From Streptomyces sp. ISL-10 (GTDB lineage: Bacteria > Actinomycetota > Actinomycetes > Streptomycetales > Streptomycetaceae), in the NCBI RefSeq assembly GCF_018614575.1, contig NZ_JAGGOJ010000037.1, forward strand, positions 1 to 62,903: 62,903 nucleotides of DNA, in the 5' to 3' direction. How positions within the stretch are numbered: position 1 is the stretch's first letter; each line of letters starts with the position of its first letter. Made by a program: the position numbers and the translations under genes. Below, piece by piece: positions 45,662-54,089 of this stretch. The notes under the pieces were generated by a model, which saw nothing but the letters and a program-made list of their open reading frames with translations, ran no database searches and was not told the DNA's origin.

Positions 45662-46687
45662 ATGACCGATCTGCACCCCTTCATCGCGGGGCTGCCCAAG
45701 GCCGAACTGCACGTGCACCACGTCGGGTCGGCCTCCCCGCGCATCGTCGCCGAACTGGCCGCGCACCACCCCGACTCCAAGGTGCCGACCGACCCCGAGG
45801 CCCTGGCCGACTACTTCACCTTCACCGACTTCGCGCACTTCGTCGAGGTCTATCTCTCGGTCGTCGACCTGATCCGCACCCCGGAGGACGTACGGCTGCT
45901 CACCTTCGAGGTGGCCCGGGACATGGCGCGGCAGAACATCCGCTACACGGAGCTGACGATCACGCCGTTCAGCTCGACTCGCCGGGGCATCGAGGAGAAG
46001 GCGTTCATGGCGGCCATCGAGGACGCCCGCCAAGCGGCTGAGAGTGAGCTCGGCGTCGTGCTGCGCTGGTGCTTCGACATCCCCGGCGAGGCCGGTCTCG
46101 AGGCGGCCGAGGAGACCGCCCGGCTCGCGGTGGACCTGCACCCGGAGGGACTGGTGTCGTTCGGGCTCGGCGGCCCGGAGATCGGGGTGCCCCGTCCCCA
46201 GTTCAAGCCGTACTTCGACCGCGCGATCGCCGCGGGGCTGCACTCCGTGCCGCACGCCGGCGAGACGACCGGACCACAGACGGTCTGGGACGCCCTGACC
46301 GACCTGCGTGCCGAGCGCATCGGCCACGGCACGAGCTCGGTGCAGGACCCGAGGCTGCTCGCGCACCTCGCCGAGCGGCGCATCCCGCTGGAGGTCTGCC
46401 CCACCTCCAACATAGCCACCCGCGCGGTCGCCGACCTCGACGAGCACCCGATCAAGGAGATGGTCGCGGCCGGTGTGCTGGTGACGATCAACAGCGACGA
46501 CCCGCCGATGTTCGGCACCGACCTCAACAACGAGTACGCGGTCGCCGCCCGCCTGCTCGACCTGGACGAGCGGGGGCTGGCCGACCTGGCGAAGAACGCC
46601 GTGGCGGCCTCGTTCCTCGACGCGGCGGGCAAGTCCCGTATCGCCGCCGAGATCGACGCGTACACGACCGCGTGGCTCGCCCGCTGA
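45662..46687 (+). CDS. Adenosine-deaminase-family protein, probable aminodeoxyfutalosine deaminase
   Basis: 341 residues. Zinc-site motifs are HVH (H17/H19 in ELHVHHVGS), HAGE near residue 199, RIGHG, and NSDDPPMFG near 277. Classical adenosine deaminases usually have LHLEG after the first motif, whereas this one has HHVGSASP. I recall that a Streptomyces member of this subgroup (Sav2595) was shown to deaminate 6-amino-6-deoxyfutalosine, a menaquinone precursor; this gene fits by motif and neighbourhood. Adenosine deaminase remains the alternative. GGAGG precedes the ATG, with a possible -10 (tacgat) near 45612. Confidence 0.8.
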   Translation: MTDLHPFIAGLPKAELHVHHVGSASPRIVAELAAHHPDSKVPTDPEALADYFTFTDFAHFVEVYLSVVDLIRTPEDVRLLTFEVARDMARQNIRYTELTITPFSSTRRGIEEKAFMAAIEDARQAAESELGVVLRWCFDIPGEAGLEAAEETARLAVDLHPEGLVSFGLGGPEIGVPRPQFKPYFDRAIAAGLHSVPHAGETTGPQTVWDALTDLRAERIGHGTSSVQDPRLLAHLAERRIPLEVCPTSNIATRAVADLDEHPIKEMVAAGVLVTINSDDPPMFGTDLNNEYAVAARLLDLDERGLADLAKNAVAASFLDAAGKSRIAAEIDAYTTAWLAR

Positions 46688-46704
46688 ACGGCGACGGCGG
46701 CCGG

Positions 46705-47427
46705 GTGCGTGCCGAGGACCTGCGCCCGGTGACCATCGTGGCCCACCGCGGCGACCCCTACCGGGCCCGGGAGAACACCCTTCCGTCGCTGCGGTCGGCG
46801 TTCGCGCACGGGGCGGACGCGGCCGAGATCGACGTCCGGCTGACCCGTGACGGCGTGCCCGTCCTGCTGCACGACGACTCGCTGAAGCGCCTGTGGGGGC
46901 GGGAGGTGGCGCTCGCGCGGCTCACGTACGCCGAGGTCGCGTCACTGACCGGCGGCGGTGTGCCGACACTGCTTCAGGCACTGTACGAGGCGGGCCCGCA
47001 CCGTCTGATGATCGATCTGCCCGGCGCGACCGCGGAGTCGGTGCGCACCGTGGTCGGCACCGTCCACGACTGCGGCGCCGGTGAGCGGGTGTACTACTGC
47101 GCAGGCCCGGCGACCATGCTCGCCGTCCGCTCCGCCGACCCGTCGGCCGAGATCGCCATGACATGGACGACGCTCGCCCCGCCGCGCCCGGTGCTGCTGG
47201 ACGCGGTGGCACCGCGCTGGCTGAACTACCGGTTCGGGCTCATCGGGCGGGAGTTGACCGCTCGGGTCCACCGGCAGGGCATGCTGGTGTCGGCATGGAC
47301 CGCCGACACCCGGCGCACGTGGCGCCGTCTTCTCGCCTGCGGTGTGGACTCGATCACCACCAACCGTGTCGACGCGCTCGGCACCGTACTGGACAGGGCA
47401 GGGTATCCGAAGGGACCTCGTACATGA
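46705..47427 (+). CDS. Glycerophosphodiester phosphodiesterase-family protein
   Basis: 240 residues from the GTG at 46705 (a GTG at 46729 is also possible). GDPD motifs are VAHRGDP, ENTLPSL, AEIDVRLTRDGVPVLLHDDS and the late GVDSITTNRVD. It has no signal peptide, so it is cytosolic. It hydrolyses glycerophosphodiesters to glycerol 3-phosphate and an alcohol. It follows the deaminase by 17 bases and overlaps the methyltransferase gene by four (ATGA); the three are probably one transcript. Confidence 0.86.
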   Translation: MRAEDLRPVTIVAHRGDPYRARENTLPSLRSAFAHGADAAEIDVRLTRDGVPVLLHDDSLKRLWGREVALARLTYAEVASLTGGGVPTLLQALYEAGPHRLMIDLPGATAESVRTVVGTVHDCGAGERVYYCAGPATMLAVRSADPSAEIAMTWTTLAPPRPVLLDAVAPRWLNYRFGLIGRELTARVHRQGMLVSAWTADTRRTWRRLLACGVDSITTNRVDALGTVLDRAGYPKGPRT

Positions 47428-48200
47428 CCGGAAGGCTTCGCACCGACATCGCGCACAACGCCCGGGTGTGGAACTACTGGCTGGGCGGCAAGGACAACTA
47501 TCCGGCGGACCGGGCGGTCGGCGACCAGGTCACCGGGATGTATCCGAGCATCGGCGAAGTCGCCCGTGCGGACCGGGCGTTCCTCGGCCGCGCGGTGTCG
47601 TTGCTGGCCGGTGAGGCGGGCGTACGGCAGTTCCTGGACATCGGCACGGGCCTGCCGACCGCGGACAACACGCACGAGGTGGCACAGCGCATCGCGCCGG
47701 ACGCGCGCGTCGTGTACGTGGACAACGACCCGATCGTGCTGGCCCACGCCCGTGCGCTGCTGACCGGATCCGCGCAGGGGGTCACGGAGTACGTGGAAGC
47801 GGACGCACACCAGCCGGAGGAGATCCTCGACTCCGTCTCGGCGACGCTGGATCTGAAGCAGCCGGTCGCCGTGATGATGCTCGGCATCCTCAACTTCGTC
47901 CTGGACACGGACCGGGCGAGGGCGATCGTGCGGACGCTGATGGACGCCGTGCCGTCCGGCAGCCATCTCGTCCTGACGCATCCGACGCTGGAGCTGGGCG
48001 GCGAGGGGAACGCCGAGGCGATGGCGTTCTGGAACCAGAACGCGACGCCGCCGATCACGGCGCGCACACGCGCGGAGTTCGCCTCGTTCCTGGAGGGCAC
48101 GGAGATTCTGGAGCCGGGCATCGTCTCGTGCGCCCGCTGGCGCGCGGACGGTACGCAGCCGGAGGTCGCGCAGTTCGGAGCGGTGGGCCGCAAGCCGTAA
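47424..48200 (+). CDS. DUF574-type S-adenosylmethionine methyltransferase
   Basis: 258 residues. The N-terminal ARVWNYWLGGKDNYPADR is the signature of the large actinobacterial DUF574 methyltransferase group. The SAM loop is FLDIGTGLPT with VVYVDNDPIVLAHAR. Substrate unknown. The start overlaps the GDPD stop, and no clear separate ribosome site is seen, consistent with translational coupling. Confidence 0.9.
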   Translation: MTGRLRTDIAHNARVWNYWLGGKDNYPADRAVGDQVTGMYPSIGEVARADRAFLGRAVSLLAGEAGVRQFLDIGTGLPTADNTHEVAQRIAPDARVVYVDNDPIVLAHARALLTGSAQGVTEYVEADAHQPEEILDSVSATLDLKQPVAVMMLGILNFVLDTDRARAIVRTLMDAVPSGSHLVLTHPTLELGGEGNAEAMAFWNQNATPPITARTRAEFASFLEGTEILEPGIVSCARWRADGTQPEVAQFGAVGRKP

Positions 48201-48217
48201 CGAGCGTAGGGACGCCG

Positions 48218-48352
48218 GGGCTGCAACACGGTGATCGGCGCCAGAAGTTGCCTGTTCCGCTCCTTCGTCCACAGCATCGACTCGACGGACGCGAAGGGCA
48301 CGGACACAAGGGGCAAGGCGCGGACCCCGTCGTGACGCCAGTCGTCGAGGCC
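48218..48352 (-). pseudogene. Possible C-terminal remnant of a LysR-type regulator
   Basis: The leftward frame reads GLDDWRHDGVRALPLVSVPF then SVESMLWTKERNRQLLAPI. This resembles the end of a LysR substrate-binding domain (Leu-Trp-x-Lys-Glu-Arg-Asn region). There is no start or DNA-binding domain, and downstream the frame runs antisense into the methyltransferase gene. Probably a decayed fragment. Confidence 0.4.
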
Positions 48353-48386
48353 GCGTTCCCGGCCGCCCGCGGCTGAGCGCCACCCG

Positions 48387-48926
48387 TCAGGCGGCTGCCG
48401 GTGCCGGGGCCGACCCGCGCTCCGGCACCGCCAGGGCCTCAAGACGCTTGATCCTGCGGCGCACGACGTACAGCGGGATGACGCCGAAGACCCCGAAGGA
48501 CATGTCGATGACGGACCACCAGAAGGGGATTCCGCGGATGGGCCCGCAGATCAGCGCGAGCGGGATGATCCCGGCGCACGCGATCATGCCGAACTCGATC
48601 ACCCAGATGTTGCGTACGGGGTCACGGTAGGGCCCGTAGAAGGCGACCGCGATCACCAGGTGGGCGAAGGCCAGCCAGTCCGTGCCGTACAGCATGAACG
48701 GGTACGCCGCGTCGGTGGCGTCGAGGCCCTCGCGCACCCGCTCGATCCACTCCATCAGGGCGGGCAGGTGCTCGGGGACGGGCGAGGCGGCGGCCCCCAG
48801 CAGTCTTTCCAGCCAGTGGAGTTCGGTGACCAGGGGGAAGGCCGTCGCGCCGCTCAGCACCAGGCACACGATGAAGAAGACCAGCCACACGCGTATCCCC
48901 CGCAAGAGGGCTGCTCGCTCGCTCAT
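48387..48926 (-). CDS. Small four-helix membrane protein of unknown function
   Basis: 179 residues. Four predicted membrane segments: VWLVFFIVCLVLSGATAF, WLAFAHLVIAVAFYGPY, VIEFGMIACAGIIPLALICG and WWSVIDMSFGVFGVIPLYVV. The loop YGPYRDPVRNIWVIEFG is well formed. The C-terminal tail is basic, then Ala/Pro-rich. I do not recognise the family with certainty. It lies beside the HXXEE gene on the same strand, 36 bases away. Confidence 0.8.
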   Translation of the reverse strand: MSERAALLRGIRVWLVFFIVCLVLSGATAFPLVTELHWLERLLGAAASPVPEHLPALMEWIERVREGLDATDAAYPFMLYGTDWLAFAHLVIAVAFYGPYRDPVRNIWVIEFGMIACAGIIPLALICGPIRGIPFWWSVIDMSFGVFGVIPLYVVRRRIKRLEALAVPERGSAPAPAAA

Positions 48927-48962
48927 ACGGGCACCCTACGACAGAAGTGAACGTGTTCAAAA

Positions 48963-49493
48963 CTAGTGGGTGCCGCTGATCCTCCGGGCGACGATGTGGG
49001 CGACGGCGGTGGCGCCGGCGGCCACCGCCAGACCGGCTGCCGCATCCCGCACCCTGGCGGGCCGCAGCACTCCGGCGCGCCGGAGCCGCCCCCTGGCCCA
49101 GAGCGCGAACGGCACCACGATCAGGGGCGAGGTGACCGAGCCGGGGGTGTAGCCGCGCACAGCGGCCGCCTGGGCGATGTGGACCAGGCCGTGCAACCCG
49201 AACCCGTCGACGGCGCCCTGGTAGAAGGCCGACCGGCCGCCGGTGCGATGTCCGGCGACGGCTGCTGCGCCGACGATCGCAGCCATCACGCCCACAGCCG
49301 TGGTGAACTCCCGCTGGTCCACCGTTTCCATCGCCCGCCAGACCCGCTCGGGGACCTGCGGGAACCGTTTACGGAGCAGGGGCACGTTCCGGCGTATCCA
49401 GCGAGGCCCGGTGGCCAGCTCCTCCAGGTCGTGCAGCGCCCAGGCGGCCAACAGGCCGTATGTGACAGTCGCGTTCATGGGGTCATCGCTCAT
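48963..49493 (-). CDS. HXXEE-type membrane protein
   Basis: 176 residues from the ATG at 49493. The motif HDLEEL near the N-terminus (within AAWALHDLEELATGP) matches the HXXEE family. Several hydrophobic segments follow, including VMAAIVGAAAVAG and SPLIVVPFALWA. A His in GLHGLVHIAQ may complete a metal- or substrate-binding site. Function is unknown. It is the first gene of a small two-gene leftward unit with the four-helix membrane protein. Confidence 0.75.
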   Translation of the reverse strand: MSDDPMNATVTYGLLAAWALHDLEELATGPRWIRRNVPLLRKRFPQVPERVWRAMETVDQREFTTAVGVMAAIVGAAAVAGHRTGGRSAFYQGAVDGFGLHGLVHIAQAAAVRGYTPGSVTSPLIVVPFALWARGRLRRAGVLRPARVRDAAAGLAVAAGATAVAHIVARRISGTH

Positions 49494-49556
49494 GATCCCC
49501 AGTCTGCTCCAGGAGGCATGGCCGTGGGCCGCGCTTGGCGTCGATGTCCCGCACGC

Positions 49557-49594
49557 GCCGCGCGCCCGGTGCACAGATGCACCGGGCGCGCGGC
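49557..49594. terminator. Very strong hairpin between the HXXEE gene and the PatD-type dehydrogenase
   Basis: Perfect 17-bp stem (gccgcgcgcccggtgca and its complement) with the 4-base loop caga, 25 bases past the dehydrogenase stop on the leftward strand. Confidence 0.85.
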
Positions 49595-49619
49595 GTTCTT
49601 GTACGGGACGGAACCCGGG

Positions 49620-51059
49620 TCAGCCGTCGAGCGACGTCATCACGTGCTTGATGCGCGTGTAGTCATCGAACCCGTACGCCGACAGGTCCTTTCCGTAGCC
49701 CGACTTCTTGAAGCCGCCGTGCGGCATCTCCGCCACCAGCGGGATGTGTGTGTTGATCCACACGCAGCCGAAGTCCAGCGCCTTCGACATCCGCATGGCG
49801 CGTGCGTGGTCCTTGGTCCACACCGAGGACGCCAGCGCGTACTCCACGCCGTTCGCCCACTCCAGCGCCTGCGCCTCGTCCGAGAAGGACTGGACGGTGA
49901 TCACCGGGCCGAAGACCTCGTTCTGGACGATCTCGTCGTCCTGCTTGAGGCCGGAGACGACCGTCGGGGCGTAGAAGAAGCCCTTGTCGCCCACGCGGTG
50001 ACCGCCCGCCTCGACCTTGGCGTGCGCCGGCAGACGGTCGATGAAGCCGGTGACCTGCTCGAGCTGGTTGGCGTTGTTGAGCGGGCCGAAGAGCACGTCG
50101 TCGTCGTCCGGCGCGCCCGTCTTGGTCTCCGCCGCCGCCTTCGCCAGTGCCGCCACGAACTCGTCGTGGATGGAATCCTGGACGAGCACGCGGGTGGCCG
50201 CCGTACAGTCCTGGCCGGCGTTGAAGAAGCCCGCGACGGAGATGTCCTCGACGGCCTTCGCGATATCGGTGTCCTCGAAGACCACGACCGGCGCCTTGCC
50301 GCCGAGCTCCAGGTGGACGCGCTTGACGTCCTTGGCTGCGGAGGCCGCGACCTGCATACCGGCACGTACGGAGCCGGTGATGGACGCCATCGCCGGCGTC
50401 GGGTGCTCGACCATGGCCCGGCCGGTCTCGCGGTCGCCGCAGACGACGTTGAAGACGCCCTTGGGCGCGATGGCGCCGATGATCTCCGCGATCAGCACGG
50501 TCGACGCGGGTGTGGTGTCCGACGGCTTCAGCACCACGGTGTTGCCCGCGGCGAGGGCCGGCGCGAACTTCCACACGGCCATCATCATCGGGTAGTTCCA
50601 CGGCGCGACCTGCGCGCAGACGCCGACCGGCTCACGGCGGACGATGGAGGTCATGCCCTCCATGTACTCGCCGGCCGAGCGGCCTTCGAGCATGCGCGCC
50701 GCGCCCGCGAAGAAGCGGATCTGGTCCACCATCGGCGGGATCTCTTCGGTGCGGGTGAGGCCCAGCGGCTTGCCCGTGTTCTCCGACTCGGCCGCGATCA
50801 GGTCCTCGGCGCGCTCCTCGAAGGCGTCGGCGATCTTCAGCAGTACCTTCTGGCGCTCGGCCGGCGTGGTGTCACGCCAGGCGGGGAAGGCGGCCCGGGC
50901 GGCCTCCATGGCGGCGTCCACGTCGGCCTGGCCGGAGAGCGGCGACGTGGCGTACACCTCGCCGGTGACGGGGTTGACGACGTCGATGGTCCGGCCGTCG
51001 GCGGCGTCCCTGAACTCCCCGTTGATGTAGTTGCGCAGACGACGCAGCTCGGTGGTCAC
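49620..51059 (-). CDS. Gamma-aminobutyraldehyde dehydrogenase-like enzyme (PatD-type), second copy
   Basis: 479 residues from the GTG at 51059, which has AGGAGGGG eight bases upstream. Catalytic Cys285 sits in NAGQDCTAATR, the same motif as the copy in the polyamine operon. The general-base Glu is in HLELGGKAP. It is divergent from an Lrp/AsnC regulator that is followed by a putrescine-type aminotransferase. Transaminase plus dehydrogenase would convert putrescine to GABA by a second route. A promoter with TTGAAA and TAGGGT hexamers can be drawn upstream. Confidence 0.88.
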   Translation of the reverse strand: MTTELRRLRNYINGEFRDAADGRTIDVVNPVTGEVYATSPLSGQADVDAAMEAARAAFPAWRDTTPAERQKVLLKIADAFEERAEDLIAAESENTGKPLGLTRTEEIPPMVDQIRFFAGAARMLEGRSAGEYMEGMTSIVRREPVGVCAQVAPWNYPMMMAVWKFAPALAAGNTVVLKPSDTTPASTVLIAEIIGAIAPKGVFNVVCGDRETGRAMVEHPTPAMASITGSVRAGMQVAASAAKDVKRVHLELGGKAPVVVFEDTDIAKAVEDISVAGFFNAGQDCTAATRVLVQDSIHDEFVAALAKAAAETKTGAPDDDDVLFGPLNNANQLEQVTGFIDRLPAHAKVEAGGHRVGDKGFFYAPTVVSGLKQDDEIVQNEVFGPVITVQSFSDEAQALEWANGVEYALASSVWTKDHARAMRMSKALDFGCVWINTHIPLVAEMPHGGFKKSGYGKDLSAYGFDDYTRIKHVMTSLDG

Positions 51060-51157
51060 TGTTGCCACCCCTCCTGTCAGATGTCCCGATGGGTGAGACA
51101 ACCCACCCTAATGTCTCCTCCGACGTTTTCAATAGGCCCGACGGTCGGCAACTTCGG

Positions 51158-51190
51158 ATTCAGTGAATTTCGATCGCCAGAACAACGGAT
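51158..51190. promoter_or_regulatory. Candidate Lrp/AsnC operator region between divergent genes
   Basis: This intergenic span is A+T-richer than the surroundings and has the 11-base palindrome ATTCAGTGAAT (51158-51168) followed by AACAACGGAT (51181-51190). The latter equals a half-site of the palindrome at 44065. The adjacent genes are the dehydrogenase (left) and the regulator (right). Confidence 0.4.
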
Positions 51191-51225
51191 TTCATCGCTC
51201 AGGGCTTGCCAAATCAACGGTACCG

Positions 51226-51741
51226 GTGCAGAGTGAGGTCGTGGCCAGTCGTAGCGCAGACTCCAGGAACCAGGTCGGCAGCGGTTCGTCGTCCCCGACG
51301 ATCGACGCTGTCTCCCTCGCGATCATCGAACAGCTTCAGGAAGACGGGCGCCGTCCGTACGCGGCGATCGGCAAGGCCGTGGGCCTTTCCGAAGCGGCCG
51401 TGCGACAGCGCGTCCAGAAGCTGCTCGATCAAGGCGTGATGCAGATCGTCGCCGTCACCGACCCGCTCACCGTGGGCCTGCGACGCCAGGCGATGGTCGG
51501 CATCACGGTCGAGGGCGACGTCGACCCCGTGGCGGAAGCGCTCACGGCCATGGCCGAGTGCGAGTACGTGGTGATGACCGCGGGCTCCTTCGACCTGATG
51601 GTGGAGATCGTCTGCGAGGACGACGACCACCTTCTCGAAGTGATCAACAAGCGGATCCGTACGCTCCCCGGCGTGCGCTCCACCGAGAGCTTCGTCTACC
51701 TCAAGCTCAAGAAGCAGACCTATATGTGGGGAACCCGATAG
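51226..51741 (+). CDS. Lrp/AsnC-family transcriptional regulator
   Basis: 171 residues from the GTG at 51226; a GTG at 51241 is the other option. The helix-turn-helix is IIEQLQEDGRRPYAAIGKAVGLSEAAVRQRVQKL in two blocks, followed by an RAM/AsnC effector domain (AMVGITVEGD, MTAGSFDLMVEIVCEDDDHL). Such regulators respond to amino acids or similar small molecules. It lies between the divergent dehydrogenase and the aminotransferase that it overlaps, making these its likely targets. Confidence 0.9.
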   Translation: MQSEVVASRSADSRNQVGSGSSSPTIDAVSLAIIEQLQEDGRRPYAAIGKAVGLSEAAVRQRVQKLLDQGVMQIVAVTDPLTVGLRRQAMVGITVEGDVDPVAEALTAMAECEYVVMTAGSFDLMVEIVCEDDDHLLEVINKRIRTLPGVRSTESFVYLKLKKQTYMWGTR

Positions 51742-53105
51742 CCGTGAGCCAGGACCTCTCCAAGACCGCCTACGACCACCTGTGGATGCACTTCACCCGC
51801 ATGTCGTCGTACGAGAACGCACCCGTGCCCACCATCGTGCGTGGCGAGGGCGCCTACATCTTCGACGACAAGGGCAAGCGCTACCTCGATGGCCTCGCCG
51901 GCCTGTTCGTGGTCAACGCCGGTCACGGCCGGCACGAGCTCGCCGAGACCGCCTACAAGCAGGCCCAGGAGCTCGCCTTCTTCCCGGTGTGGTCCTACGC
52001 CCACCCCAAGGCCGTCGAGCTCGCCGAGCGCCTCGCGAACCACGCCCCGGGCGACCTCAACAAGGTCTTCTTCACCACCGGCGGCGGCGAGGCCGTCGAG
52101 ACCGCCTGGAAGCTGGCCAAGCAGTACTTCAAGCTCCAGGGCAAGCACACCAAGTACAAGGTCATCTCGCGTGCGGTCGCCTACCACGGCACTCCGCAGG
52201 GCGCCCTGTCCATCACGGGCCTGCCCGCGCTGAAGGCTCCCTTCGAGCCGCTGGTCCCCGGTGCGCACAAGGTGCCGAACACCAACATCTACCGCGCCCC
52301 GATCCACGGCGACGACCCCGAGGCCTTCGGCCGCTGGGCCGCCGACCAGATCGAGCAGCAGATCCTCTTCGAGGGCCCCGAGACCGTCGCCGCGGTCTTC
52401 CTGGAGCCTGTGCAGAACGCGGGCGGCTGCTTCCCGCCCCCGCCCGGTTACTTCCGGCGGGTCCGCGAGATCTGCGACCAGTACGACGTGCTGCTCGTCT
52501 CCGACGAGGTCATCTGCGCCTTCGGCCGTCTGGGCACGATGTTCGCCTGTGACAAGTTCGGCTACGTGCCCGACATGATCACCTGCGCCAAGGGCATGAC
52601 CTCGGGCTACTCCCCGATCGGCGCCTGCATCATCTCCGACAGGGTCGCCGAGCCGTTCTACAAGGGCGACAACACCTTCCTGCACGGCTACACCTTCGGT
52701 GGCCACCCGGTCTCCGCGGCCGTGGGCATCGCCAACCTCGACATCTTCGAGCGCGAGAACCTCAACCAGCACGTGCTCGACAACGAGGGCGCCTTCCGCT
52801 CCACGCTGGAGAAGCTGCACGACCTGCCGATCGTCGGCGACGTCCGTGGCAACGGCTACTTCTACGGAATCGAGCTCGTGAAGGACAAGGTCACGAAGGA
52901 GTCCTTCAACGACGAGGAGACCGAGCGCGTCCTGTACGGCTTCCTGTCCAAGGCGCTCTTCGACAACGGTCTGTACTGCCGGGCCGACGACCGCGGCGAC
53001 CCGGTCGTCCAGCTGGCTCCGCCGCTGATCGCCGACCAGTCGACGTTCGACGAGATCGAGCAGATCCTGCGCTCGGTGCTCACGGAGGCCTGGACGAAGC
53101 TCTAG
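51726..53105 (+). CDS. Class III aminotransferase, probable putrescine-type
   Basis: 459 residues from the GTG at 51726, which overlaps the regulator's end by 16 bases; a GTG at 51744 is possible. PLP lysine K289 lies in TCAKGMTSGYSP; TTGGGEAVETAWKLA and SDEVICAFGR are standard. It belongs to the group of putrescine/beta-alanine/taurine transaminases. The context (PatD-type dehydrogenase divergent, polyamine operon nearby) favours a diamine substrate giving an aminoaldehyde. Substrate identity is inference. Confidence 0.85.
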   Translation: MGNPIAVSQDLSKTAYDHLWMHFTRMSSYENAPVPTIVRGEGAYIFDDKGKRYLDGLAGLFVVNAGHGRHELAETAYKQAQELAFFPVWSYAHPKAVELAERLANHAPGDLNKVFFTTGGGEAVETAWKLAKQYFKLQGKHTKYKVISRAVAYHGTPQGALSITGLPALKAPFEPLVPGAHKVPNTNIYRAPIHGDDPEAFGRWAADQIEQQILFEGPETVAAVFLEPVQNAGGCFPPPPGYFRRVREICDQYDVLLVSDEVICAFGRLGTMFACDKFGYVPDMITCAKGMTSGYSPIGACIISDRVAEPFYKGDNTFLHGYTFGGHPVSAAVGIANLDIFERENLNQHVLDNEGAFRSTLEKLHDLPIVGDVRGNGYFYGIELVKDKVTKESFNDEETERVLYGFLSKALFDNGLYCRADDRGDPVVQLAPPLIADQSTFDEIEQILRSVLTEAWTKL

Positions 53106-53201
53106 GACGTGTCCGCGACGCATCGCCGTCCGCCCGCAGCGCGAGCCGGGCGAGACGTTGCCGACACGACCGAGCCTCCCCCGCTCCGGCCCCGCGCGAA
53201 C

Positions 53202-53245
53202 GGCCCGGGTACCCCCATCCGAGTGAGATGGGCGGTGCCCGGGCC
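53202..53245 (+). terminator. Terminator after the aminotransferase gene
   Basis: Long, nearly perfect stem (left arm begins ggcccggg, right arm ends cccgggcc) of about 18 bp with one bulge and one wobble, about 97 bases past the stop. Confidence 0.75.
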
Positions 53246-53360
53246 GCGTGCTTCCCCGGAGCCCGGCGGTGACTCCTTAGCGTGCCCAGTGACCGATCGG
53301 CCACGTCTTCGTTCCCCCGTACGGGGGGCCGGAAATCTGATCAGAACAGAGGTGTACGCG

Positions 53361-54089
53361 ATGGTGGCCCCGCCGGACAACGACGTGATCTGGGCTCGTT
53401 CCCTGCACCACTCCCACCGCGGCTCACCGGCGCTCGCCGGGGTGTCGCTCGGAGTGCGGGAGGGCGAGATCCTCGCCGTGCACGGAGCGCGCGGCAGCGG
53501 AAAGACCACACTCCTGCAGTGCCTGTCCGGGCAACTCGTCCCCGAACAGGGCGAGGTGTGGTTCAACAGCGCCCCCGTGCACACGATGCCCCCGCTGCAG
53601 CGCGAACGGCTGCGCCGCGACCGCTTCGGCTGGATCGGCCCGGAACCGGCCCTGGTTCCCGAGCTCAAGGCATGGGAGAACGCGGCCCTGCCGCTGCTGC
53701 TGCGCGGCGTCTCACGCCGGGCGGCCAAGACCACCGCCCTGGAGTGGCTGGAGCGCCTGGACATCAGCTCCGCCGCGCCCAAGCGGCCGTACGCGCTCGT
53801 CCGGGCCGAACAGCAGCGCGTCGCCGTCGCCCGCGCGCTTGTCACCACGCCGTCCGTGCTGTTCGCCGACGAGCCGACCGCAGCGCTGCACAGCACCGAC
53901 CGGACCCATGTGCTGCGCACGGTCGCGACCGCCGCCAGGTCCCACCGCATCACCATGGTGCTCGCCACGCACGACGCTGACGTGGCCGCCCTCGCGGACC
54001 GCGCGATCATGCTCGCCGACGGCCGCAGGGCGGGCTCCTCCCAGACGGCCGAGCCGGAAGGCCGGGCGGCGTGCTCGCTCTCCGTCTAG
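53361..54089 (+). CDS. ABC transporter ATPase with degenerate signature
   Basis: 242 residues from an ATG with AGAGG upstream. Walker A GARGSGKTT (42-50), Walker B VLFADE (166-171) and the H-loop LATHD are intact. The ABC signature, normally LSGGQ, reads LVRAEQQR (146-153), and the Q-loop reads WIGPEPAL without Gln. It resembles the MacB/LolD-type ATPases that work with FtsX-like permeases. Reduced ATPase activity or a heteromeric partner is possible. The following membrane gene overlaps it by 19 bases. Confidence 0.85.
   Translation: MVAPPDNDVIWARSLHHSHRGSPALAGVSLGVREGEILAVHGARGSGKTTLLQCLSGQLVPEQGEVWFNSAPVHTMPPLQRERLRRDRFGWIGPEPALVPELKAWENAALPLLLRGVSRRAAKTTALEWLERLDISSAAPKRPYALVRAEQQRVAVARALVTTPSVLFADEPTAALHSTDRTHVLRTVATAARSHRITMVLATHDADVAALADRAIMLADGRRAGSSQTAEPEGRAACSLSV

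Noticed and set aside
48055..48309. Leftward frames within the methyltransferase gene.
   Set aside because: They are antisense to a well-supported coding region; only the portion beyond 48218 has protein-like sequence of its own.
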